Below are positions 53,560 through 64,000 of a DNA stretch of 64,000 nt, piece by piece. The position numbers and the translations under genes were made by a program. The stretch covers positions 448,815 to 512,814 of the forward strand of contig CAJHNH020000235.1 of the NCBI GenBank assembly GCA_905116865.2. Direction: 5' to 3'. Source of the DNA: Candidula unifasciata (Eukaryota > Mollusca > Gastropoda > Stylommatophora > Geomitridae). Numbering within the stretch: the first letter of the stretch is position 1; each line of letters begins with the position of its first letter. Below the pieces are notes generated by a model. That model ran no database searches. It saw nothing but the letters and a program-made list of their open reading frames with translations, and was not told where the DNA came from.

Positions 53560-53930
53560 GGCACCATATATCACCCAGGGCTTGCAGTCTAGTCCTATAT
53601 TCTGCTCTATTCTGTACAATCCTTTTAATATCATGGATGAAATCCAGTCCAGCACCTTTGGCCTCTCTTATCAACGTTCGTTTGAAGGTTTCTATTTCAC
53701 GCCAATATTTTCTTAACTCATTAGTTTCCCATACAATTGCCTGTTTGGTGAGACTCTCTGCTTCTTCTCACCATGTGCCAGATTTAGTGACATCATCTGG
53801 TTTCTTTTAATGGTTGATACCAGATCTTGTCCAGACATTTCTCCAATTTTGTATCTTTCTTGAATTCATCCCATTTAATGTTAATCAATTTCCCTGGGCA
53901 ATGCGCACAAGATGTTATCTATAAAACTGA
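53560..53930 (-). mobile_element. RT-2 C-terminal relic
   Basis: GGCCTCTCTTATCAACGTTCG and GGTGAGACTCTCTGCTTC correspond to 4280-4400, more decayed. Confidence 0.65.
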
Positions 53931-53944
53931 TACACATACATATA

Positions 53945-54240
53945 TATCCTAAAATATAAACACAGATGTAATGTACGGTCTACCAAATGTATCATATAAT
54001 AGAAACACAAACAAAATTATAAATAATCTAAGGTCTACCAAATGTATCATAATATAAACAAATAATCTATGATCTACAAACTGTATCATATAATATAAAC
54101 ATGAAGAGGATGTACGGTCTACCAAGTGTATCATATAATATAAACAAATAATGTATGGTATACCAACTGTATCATTTAATATAAACATGTAATATATAGT
54201 CTACCAAATGTATAATATAATATAAACAGATTTGAAATAT
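53945..54240. repeat. AT-rich degenerate tandem repeat
   Basis: GGTCTACCAAATGTATCATA and AATATAAACA recur about every 40-60 bases, six or seven copies. Confidence 0.8.
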
Positions 54241-54244
54241 AGTC

Positions 54245-54555
54245 TACACAGAAATTACACAGTAACACACAAGTTAACAATGTTTATTACATCACGTTGT
54301 TACATATAAACAGTGGATGACATAAAGTATCATACATTGTATTTGTCCAGTGGTACTAAATAAAACAATGCTGTAAAATGTTTGTTGGAGAGTCAGTTTA
54401 GAGAGCTAGGCCACACCACGACCCAGAACCCCAAATACCACACCGGACTTAGAAAGACAAAGAACAGGAATAGGCAGCCCAGGAATATCAGGTGTGACTT
54501 CACACCACAAAAAAATAGAACACTAAATAAGATAGACAAGGAACATTCCTTTATA
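54245..54555. other. Spacer, nothing recognised
   Basis: Possible 3'-end signals on minus (TTTATTACATC on plus at 54280) but no linked coding exon. Confidence 0.3.
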
Positions 54556-54559
54556 TAGC

Positions 54560-54840
54560 AGGCCTTCGGGCGGCTGAAAAAGGATCAAGTCTGGAATTTT
54601 TGTTTATCAAAGTGGAATTGGAAAAGACCCGCTGCCACTCAAATAAGAATGCCGTAAGAGCAGACAAACTGGCAGTTTCCATCGAAGTCGGCATGCATCT
54701 GCCCGAGTGGCAAGGAACAACCGTTTGCAAGGAAATAAGCCAGTAAAACGGGTCCACACGCAACACTCAGGTCCTGGCACAAAGACAAAACCTAAAAAGA
54801 TGAACAACTAGGACTTTACAGCCGGTGAACAAACAAGAAG
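54560..54840 (+). repeat. Dispersed repeat family E
   Basis: AAAGACCCGCTGCCACTC, GTCGGCATGCATCTGCCCG, GAGTGGCAAGGAACAACCG and GGACTTTACAGCCGGTGAAC in family order. Confidence 0.8.
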
Positions 54841-55009
54841 GATTCCCTCCATGATATCGAAGTGATTGTACAGCAAAGAAGGCAGTGAAGAAACAGACAG
54901 CAAGCTCTATGTAAGATATAATAGCTCAATGAGATAATGAATAAATGACTCGGACCTAGCTGGGTTTTCATGTTTATATCTGCTCCTTCTTTCTACTCCA
55001 AGACATTTA

Positions 55010-55225
55010 TGTTGCCTTTATATATTTATATCTTCTCTAAGACTGTTTATAGTGTCTTTATATCTATTCTGTCTTCTCTGAGATATTTATAGTGTCTTTA
55101 TATCTCTTCTGCTTTCTCTGAGATATTTATATAGTGTCTTTATATCTCTTGTCTTTTCTGAGAAATTTATAGTTTTATTATATCTCTACTGTCGCCTCTG
55201 AAACATTGATAGTGTCTTTATATGA
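55010..55225. repeat. Degenerate tandem repeat, 40-60 base unit
   Basis: TGTCTTTATATCTCTTCTG and TCTGAGATATTTATAG recur five times; followed by a C-rich run. Confidence 0.8.
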
Positions 55226-55229
55226 CTCC

Positions 55230-55620
55230 TCCCCCCCCCCTCCCCCCAATACAGTACACATACAATTCAATCATATAAATAATGAATTAAGACAGCTATA
55301 TACACTACACTACAAACATGCACAGTATTTATCATAAAATAATTCAGTCACAGAGACAACGTATGGACAAGAGCTAAAATATTCGCGATCACAGCCGAGG
55401 ATGAAGCAATGATGCAAATCTATGTAAAGGTTTTAACACCTTGTACGTATATTCATCATGATTTTGTATGCATAAACACCATATAATGACAAATAAAATC
55501 AAACTGTACAAGGTACAGAATATGTATACTTGACAACATTCAATATCAGTTAATGGAATAGTGAACGTCTGTAGCTAAGTCAAGAAGTGGAGTGACTATG
55601 CAAAGTATCTTTGTCTTTCT
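55230..55620. other. AT-rich spacer, nothing recognised
   Basis: No repeat partner, exon or signal recognised. Confidence 0.4.
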
Positions 55621-55624
55621 CTTC

Positions 55625-56410
55625 TTCTTCACGTCCAAACCTTGTGGCGTTGGTAGTCATGTCTATCCGCAATCTTCTGTCTCATGTACTTTCAATCAAT
55701 TCTGACACAGATGATCTTCCATACCTTGTGGCGTTGGTAGTCATGTCTATCCGCAATCTTCTGTCTCGTGTTCTTTGAATCAATTCTGACACAGATGATC
55801 TTCCATACCTTGTGGCGTTGGTAGTCATGTCTATCCACGACTTTCTGTCTTGTGTACTTTGAATCAACTCTGACACAGATGATCTTCCATACCTTGTGGC
55901 ATTGGTAGTCATGTCTATCCGCAATCTTCTGTCTTGTGTACTTTGAATCAATTCTGACACAGATGATCTTCCATACCTTGTGGCATTGGTAGTCATGTCT
56001 ATCCGCAATCTTCTGTCTTGTGTACTTTCAATCAACTCTGACACAGATGATTCTCCATGCCATAATGTCAAACTGTCCATTATCTTCTCTCTCGGTCTGC
56101 CTCTGCCTCTCCTTCCATCCAACTTTCCTACTGTCACGATGTACTCCAGTTGTATCCTCCTCATCACATGACCAAAGAATGGAGACTGTCTCCTTCTAAT
56201 GTGGACAATCATTTCTCTTCATGAGTCAGTTTCTTACAAGATACCTTCACTGCTCTTTTTATCTGTCCAGGGTATTCTCATCATTCGTCTATAAAACAAC
56301 ATCTCCGCAGCTGCCACAACATTTTTCACTAATCGACCAACTGCCCATGATTCACTTCCGCATTTCAGGGTAGGATTTATATAGTTTTCAAAATTCTCTT
56401 TATTTTCTCA
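55625..56410 (-). mobile_element. RT-6 C-terminus with five in-frame 84-bp repeats
   Basis: A 176-codon minus frame (56212-55682) starts IRRRQSPFFGHVMRR, then GKLDGRRGRGRPREKIMDSL. It continues as tandem 28-residue units containing [20 protein letters not shown] and MTTNATRY. The unit is exactly 84 bases (55723-56050), so no frame is lost. More upstream RT-6 codons to 56410 are decayed. Confidence 0.88.
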
Positions 56411-56483
56411 TTTGACAAACAGATGTCTCAACGGATGTCAAAGACCATTAGCACTAGATAAGTTTATCATAATCGAGTGAAAG

Positions 56484-56760
56484 AGCTGCGTGGTCTCGAG
56501 GTATGGTATCTGCCTAAAGTGCTGGAGGTCCCGGTTTCAAGCCTGGGTAAAGGCTAGGATTTTTTCTGTTTACGTGGACTTCTAGTAATTTCCCCTGGTC
56601 TCTGGGTAGTGAGATCAGACACCCGTGTGTATTATTGTGCATGCCAAAAATCCCTTGGCAGTTGCAAATCGAAAAGAGTAGCCTAATGGCTTTGAGTTAA
56701 CAATTTATCCAAAATATTTCAGGATCCTCGCTGGTGCTACAGAGCCTGTGCACTATGCTG
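56484..56760 (+). mobile_element. SINE family C
   Basis: Head GCTGCGTGGTCTCGAGGTAT, B-box-like GGTCCCGGTTTCAAGCC, body GACTTCTAGTAATTTCCCCT and CAGGATCCTCGCTGGTGC. Confidence 0.82.
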
Positions 56761-56774
56761 AGCTACTTTGCTAC

Positions 56775-57125
56775 TTTACTATGCAGGAGTGCGAGGAAAT
56801 GAAAGAGCAGATTTTCTGGCTACAAAAGCGAAAGATACGAGAACACTCGTGTTGGACAATGAAGATATTCTGAAGACCATATATGAACGACTTTTGGCAG
56901 AAGACACGAGATTAGATGAAATAACATAGGCAAGAATGTGTGAACAAGGAATTAAGTGTGGATCCGGCAAGGAGGGGCGGATGAGAAGAAGAGAACGGCG
57001 TGCGTATAATTAGTGTGCTACGGGAACACTTAGCATGTACACCTTGAGACACTTGCTGCGGGAGACGGAGCATCTATGGGTATACCTAGTGTGCTATGAT
57101 GTAGATTCTTAAATCAGTAAATCAA
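56775..57125 (+). mobile_element. Retroelement RNase H end (family C-RH)
   Basis: The plus frame reads YYAGVRGNERADFLATKAKD and NEDILKTIYERLLAEDTRLD before a stop, then CEQGIKCGSGKEGRMRRRER in the same frame. Ends GGAGACGGAGCATCTATGGG and an AATCAGTAAATCAA tail. Related to families A and B but distinct. Confidence 0.8.
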
Positions 57126-57276
57126 TGTCGAGGGAGACATAAGGTGCGGCTTCATGTTTTCTGGCCACCTCGACCACAGACACATCATGCTGCTGATGTT
57201 ATCTATCCATGTTGTTCTTGGTCTACCTCATGCTCTTTGTTCATCTCCTCTTTTAATGTTTGCCTTGTATGGTACT

Positions 57277-57556
57277 AGCTGCGTCCGTGGCTTAGGCACT
57301 GCGAGTCCGACTCGTAATTCTAACGCACTGCGATCGAAACCCACTGCGTGGATTTTTAAACATGGTATGAGGAGTTGCAGGTGGACCCAGCTCAAAATAG
57401 GTCCCAGGATGGCTGTCCTGGAGAAGTAAAGACGGCCGGTGTAATGCTGACCATATTACCCACCGAGTGCCGATTGGTCTGTAAAAATATGGGTGCTCTT
57501 CCCATTTGGCCAATGGGCTTAAAGGCATGAAAATTGATCTTTACTTATTTACTTTA
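57277..57556 (+). mobile_element. SINE-B, intact with perfect 13-bp target duplication
   Basis: CTTGTATGGTACT flanks it at 57264-57276 and 57557-57569. Head CTGCGTCCGTGGCTTAGGC, B-box-like GCGATCGAAACCC, body GACGGCCGGTGTAATGCTGA, TCTTCCCATTTGGCC. Confidence 0.93.
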
Positions 57557-57569
57557 CTTGTATGGTACT

Positions 57570-57885
57570 GAATCACAAGGCAGTTTATGTGGACAAACAT
57601 GTTTTTTTTCCTTGTTCTTGGTCTACCTCAGGCTTCATTTCTTAACCTTCTACAACAATGCAAAAAAATTCATGGTGATGGAAATGATGATGATGAAAAA
57701 TATAAATAAATAAAATCAGATAATGGATACAATATTGCACAGAGTCCACATGCAAGACTGCGTCAGTGGATATATCCAGTTTTAAGTACAATCTCTAGTA
57801 AAAAAACAAAAAAAAACTGGAGAAAAAAAAAACAGTAATCAATTATAGATCAAGTAGTGTATCTGTACTCTCACTCTGTCACTGA
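57570..57885. other. Spacer, nothing recognised
   Basis: A-rich tracts at 57785-57835 only. Confidence 0.4.
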
Positions 57886-57889
57886 GGAA

Positions 57890-58280
57890 AAAGATTGCAG
57901 TTTTTGAAATGAAATGCTATAGAAAAATTCTTAGAATACCATGGATCAGGAAGAGGAAAAACACCGACATTCTGAACGAGTTGAACATCAAGGAGAACTA
58001 GCTCATAAACAGCATTCTGTCCCGTAAGTTGAAGTATTTTGGTCACATCAAGCGTCATGGTGGCTTGGAAAAGACGGTGATGGAAGGTGCAGTTTGTGGA
58101 AGGGGAGGCAGGGGTCGACCACCGCGAAGATGGATACAAGACACTGAAGATGCATTGACATTGAAAGCACATGGGGCTGGAGAGCTGGCTAGAGAAAGGG
58201 ATACTTTCAGGCGTGCCGTGAAGAGACTGTCAGTGCCAAGAAACATGGCTTGTGTTGATTTATATCTAAATTACATATAA
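57890..58280 (+). mobile_element. Non-LTR RT C-terminal relic (RT-1)
   Basis: The plus frame has MKCYRKILRIPWIRKRKNTD, a stop, then LKYFGHIKRHGGLEKTVMEG and GGRGRPPRRWIQDTEDALTL to a stop at 58280. Sister copy of 1272-1983 on the other strand. Confidence 0.87.
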
Positions 58281-58349
58281 CTTATATTTTTCTTCTTTGT
58301 CTTTTGTTCACTCCAAAAAGATTATCTATATCTGCAATGTTATCTGTAA

Positions 58350-58465
58350 TGAAGGGGTGCCTAGTTGGTCATGTTCTTAGTACACTTGTTTCAGTACCAA
58401 GGCGCACATGCCAACTGGAGGTGACAGGTATAATTCCCGGCACGGTAACTATAGCTTTCAATTTT
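58350..58465 (+). mobile_element. tRNA-like SINE head fragment
   Basis: GGGGTGCCTAGTTGGTCATG (A-box-like TAGTTGGTCATG) and GACAGGTATAATTCCCGGC (B-box-like) at tRNA-like spacing. No clean cloverleaf can be drawn by eye, so a SINE or tRNA relic is more likely than a tRNA gene. Confidence 0.5.
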
Positions 58466-58469
58466 TATG

Positions 58470-59300
58470 TTGTCTAGTGTGTCCTCAGGTCCTTCTACTT
58501 CTTACTTTGAATGCTGATTAATACATTTTCTGTTTGTTTATATATATATATATGATATATATATATCATATTTCTACGGCAACAAGGGTTAACCTCTGTT
58601 TATTTATGTGAATGCTGTCTCTAGTACGAACTTCACTGGCTTTTGTAATTCACTCTGTGACCCGTAAAGTCTGGCTTTCATATAACATACGTAATTTATA
58701 TCTAGTTTATATCTAACTAGACTATATATAAATAGTTTATATAAAACTAGACTTAATTGCCCGGCTTTGCCTGGGATGGTGAAAGAAAATCTTATTCTTC
58801 CATTCTCTACCTCATCCTGGTCTCTACCGCTGCCATACTTGTAGTCCTAGTGGAAATAGAGTTCTAACTTAAACTCTATATTTAATATCCCGTCTTCCAC
58901 TTCATCTTTGTCTTCACCGCTGCCGTATCTTTAGTCATTGACCCTAACTGCACCCGAAGCATCCCCTGTAATACTAACACCAGTATTTAACAATCTCGGA
59001 TACAGACAAACAGACAAATGTATTGTCCCAGACACATACAGATATGTGGTTCCAAGGAAGATAACAGTGAAATATAATTTTTTTAAATCACCTTTTCAAG
59101 GGAAGTAATAGGAAGAAAAATATTCAAAGGGATAAAACACCAGCGAAAGTTTACTTTTACCGAATGTCGAAATAAATAAAGTAATACACAATAACCTATG
59201 CCGTCAATGTGACTGTTAAATTAAACACTGCAGTCAAAATGGCAAATGAAAGTTTAACCCGTGTTTTGGTTTCGAGGGGAATTAACAAGTCATTTATAAT
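58470..59300. other. AT-rich spacer
   Basis: A TATATATGATATATATATATCA palindrome near 58543-58570, and a repeated ATATCTAGTTTATATCTAAC region at 58690-58760. Otherwise nothing recognised. Confidence 0.4.
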
Positions 59301-59308
59301 CATCATCA

Positions 59309-59880
59309 TCAGGTGCCTTGTCGACTGAAATAGGTGATCATGCCTCTCCACAAACTGCGATCTCCTGTAGCATGTATCAGTTCGTGTGCTGACACACCTC
59401 CATGCCATGCAACAAGACTGTCAAGCATCTTCTCTCGTTGTCTTCCTCTATCCCTCCTTCCACAGATCTTTCCAGTGGTCACATGTTCTATTTTCCCTCT
59501 TCTCATAACATGGCCGAAAAATGATGACTGTCTCCTTCTGATGTCTGTAATAAGTTGTCTTCGGGCTCCCGCCTCTTTCAAAACCTCTTGGTAGCCTCAC
59601 AGCCATATGTTAAAACTGTATGTATGTAGCAAGGAAGAATTCTTTTTCTAACTCTCAATGACAAAGATATGTTGCATAAGATGTTCTTCATTTGATAAAA
59701 TTCAGTTTTTGCCTGTCCAATTCTGTTTCTTATCTCAGTAATGCATCTTCCATCTGATGTAATCCATGTGCCCAGATACTTAAATTTCTGTACTTGTCCC
59801 GAAATAAAACCAATGACATTTATTACACATTTAGGAATAATTCTTTTCTGTGATACCACCATTACTTCTGTCTTCCCATT
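59309..59880 (-). mobile_element. Non-LTR RT C-terminus (RT-6), two frames
   Basis: Minus frame 59862-59578 has VQKFKYLGTWITSDGRC, IRNRIGQAKTEFYQMKNIL and HTVLTYGCEA. After one frameshift, frame 59581-59309 has IRRRQSSFFGHVMRRGKIEH, GRQREKMLDSLVAWHGG and a SRQGT stop. Catalytic core absent. Confidence 0.88.
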
Positions 59881-60079
59881 ATTTCAAACTGAGGCCCATT
59901 CTTCCATTTTGTACCACCACAATTTATAACAAACACATGAAATACTGAGAGAGTTTGTGATTTTTGGTATAGATTTAAATCTAACTGATATCTAACACAC
60001 TTAACTGATTTATGCCAGTTATTAGTTTGGGTCGATCCCAGTTTGGCACTCAATTTTTGGTTATTTCAAAGTTCCACCC

Positions 60080-60200
60080 TAATATAAACCTAACGGCTGA
60101 GCACGGTTTCTGGGACTTGTACCAGGGTGATTCACATCCGAATGGCAGCACTTTGTGTCACTGGGTGTTTATTGCTCATTATGCGGTCCTGGTGGGGTCG
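60080..60200 (+). repeat. Dispersed repeat R1
   Basis: GGTTTCTGGGACTTGTACC, GTGTCACTGGGTGTTTATTG and GGTCCTGGTGGGGTC parallel 14085-14285 inverted. Confidence 0.7.
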
Positions 60201-60269
60201 AATGTCAATCATATTGAACTTATATCTAATTTAACTGTCCTATGGTACTGAAAAAGTTTACAGTGAACT

Positions 60270-60410
60270 GTGAATATGTTTACAATAGGTTACCCTGAGG
60301 GGGTCATCACTAGAGCTATGGAGCTTCTTGCTTTGTGCAACAATTTTCAACTGGTGAAGTAACACTGTGGAGAGAGACTGTAGCATTTGTGATTTAAAAA
60401 AAAAAAAAAA
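60270..60410 (+). mobile_element. SINE family D fragment
   Basis: GAGCTATGGAGCTTCTTGCTT and TGTGCAACAATTTTCAACTGG match 63320-63370. Confidence 0.65.
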
Positions 60411-60414
60411 AAGC

Positions 60415-61160
60415 ACAGCAGAGCTGTTAACCACAACAATGCCAACAGCCCTTCAACCCTGCCGGCCTAGAAATTGTGAATCTAGTTACTTCCGAATGTG
60501 ATACCTTCCCCGTAAACACAGACGTATCAGTATTTCTAATAAACTACCACCTCTTGTTCCTTTCTCCATACTGTTTGATCAGCCTTTATTGCTTGCTATG
60601 CCCCTCTCTAATCTGTAGTCTTCATTAGCTAGGAAAACTTGTGGTCAATTATTTTTTAAAAAGAACAATCTACGATCAGTAAAAAGACATGGTAATTCAC
60701 TGTACTGCAGGCAGAAAAAAAAAAGAACCTAGGACTGTATCAACGAGAGCTAATAAACTTGCCATTTATCACCATAAAAAAAAAGTAATGCAAAGAAAGG
60801 CAATTAGGACATATCAATGAGAGTTAATTCCCTTAATAGTTCTCGTCAGGGAAACAAAAAAAAATGCAAAAAAATTTACTCTTGTTCTGAATAATACAAT
60901 AATATCAAGTGTTTTTTTTTTCTTTAACGTATTATAATACAGGAAAATTAAATTTAATACAAAAACATGTAAGTTGTTGTGATGGAAATTTAAGCAAAAA
61001 CATAAACATCATAGCGAAAACATATCAATAATGATAGATAAATCATATAAACTTTCGCTTAAAAAAACACCATGAAAAAATTGTGACAAATAACAGTTAT
61101 TCTGTTTCTCGTAAAATAAATGTCTTTAAAACATTAAGTCAGTGACTGCTTGGAGAAACG
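60415..61160. other. AT-rich spacer, possibly kinesin 3' UTR or downstream
   Basis: Poly-A runs on plus; no exon. A long kinesin 3' UTR could extend here but no signal fixes its end. Confidence 0.35.
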
Positions 61161-61164
61161 GGGA

Positions 61165-61280
61165 ACAAACGAACGAACGAACGAACAAACTTTATTTTCA
61201 AAGGGTTACAAATTAGGCACGCAGGCCTGTCTTACATTCGGCCCTTCCAAACTTCCATCTTTCACACAGCAGTTGTATTG
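61165..61280 (-). repeat. Dispersed repeat family G, inverted
   Basis: CGAACGAACGAACGAAC tail, ACTTTATTTTCAAAGGG, TAGGCACGCAGGCCTGTC. Supplies an AATAAAG-type motif on plus, not minus. Sister of 49540-49715. Confidence 0.85.
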
Positions 61281-61482
61281 TAGGGGAGTAAGAACGAGGG
61301 TCAGCAGGACTAGAGAAGTAACTCCAAAAACTACATCAACACTTGTAACATGCTGGAAATATGTTCAGCGACAGATCCAGTGACTGGATTCATGCAAGAC
61401 CCCGAGATGAATCCAACAGACCCCTTTCTGAATCCGACAGACATCTTTTTGACACAGGAAAATCCTGTCAACGAGAATGGGT

Positions 61483-63908
<2,426 letters not shown>

Positions 63909-64000
63909 CTGGGGAATGGAACACATAACCAGGTGTTAATAACAAACATATACAGGTTAATACATTGAATGAACAACCCAGTAACTTGATGTACCAACCA
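63909..64000. other. Kinesin intron, continues off the window
   Basis: AT-rich with no further exon before the edge. Confidence 0.6.

Overview
The window is eukaryotic nuclear DNA. Protein-coding information sits in short exons with GT-AG (once GC-AG) boundaries, separated by long introns full of tandem repeats, tRNA-derived SINEs and 5'-truncated non-LTR retrotransposon pieces. The gene content (a CAT-type amino acid transporter, a KIF1A/UNC-104 kinesin tail, a swiprosin/EFHD first exon) is animal. The mix of repeats suggests a lophotrochozoan, perhaps a gastropod mollusc; that is inference and the species cannot be fixed from sequence alone.

Three genes are supported, all on the minus strand. 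(1) At the left edge, 910-1073 is the first coding exon of an EFHD1/2 (swiprosin) homologue that runs off the window. (2) Twelve exons between 41841 and 12238 join in perfect phase into a 656-residue cationic amino acid transporter (SLC7A, CAT subfamily). (3) At the right edge, exons 63908-63790 and 61522-61483 encode the end of the C-terminal PH domain and the C-terminus of a kinesin-3 motor (KIF1A/UNC-104). The genes do not form a pathway; they are neighbours.

Most of the rest is repetitive. There are at least six kinds of non-LTR retrotransposon 3' ends, preserved only as the last part of the reverse transcriptase ORF or an RNase H-like end. There are four tRNA-derived SINE families (three insertions with perfect 9-13 bp target duplications, a fourth with a 12-bp one), TIR or foldback elements, and about twenty micro- and minisatellites. 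Region by region: 1-12 kb is an intergenic transposon graveyard; 12-42 kb is the transporter gene with about 8-9 kb of tandem repeat in its introns; 42-61 kb is intergenic or transporter 5' sequence with nested SINEs, a 126-copy GAA tract and many retrotransposon relics; 61-64 kb is the kinesin 3' end.

The most notable observations are these. The first recognised transporter exon is bracketed by two tandem arrays that copy its own splice-site sequences, with about 33 near-copies of the 5' splice site immediately downstream. A 3.9-kb intronic satellite and several smaller arrays are amplified from C-terminal codons of non-LTR retrotransposons. There is a seven-copy array of perfect AP-1 motifs, a GC-AG intron, a decayed copy of part of transporter exon 5, a duplicated splice acceptor at the kinesin terminal exon, and a long foldback element directly behind the transporter stop codon.
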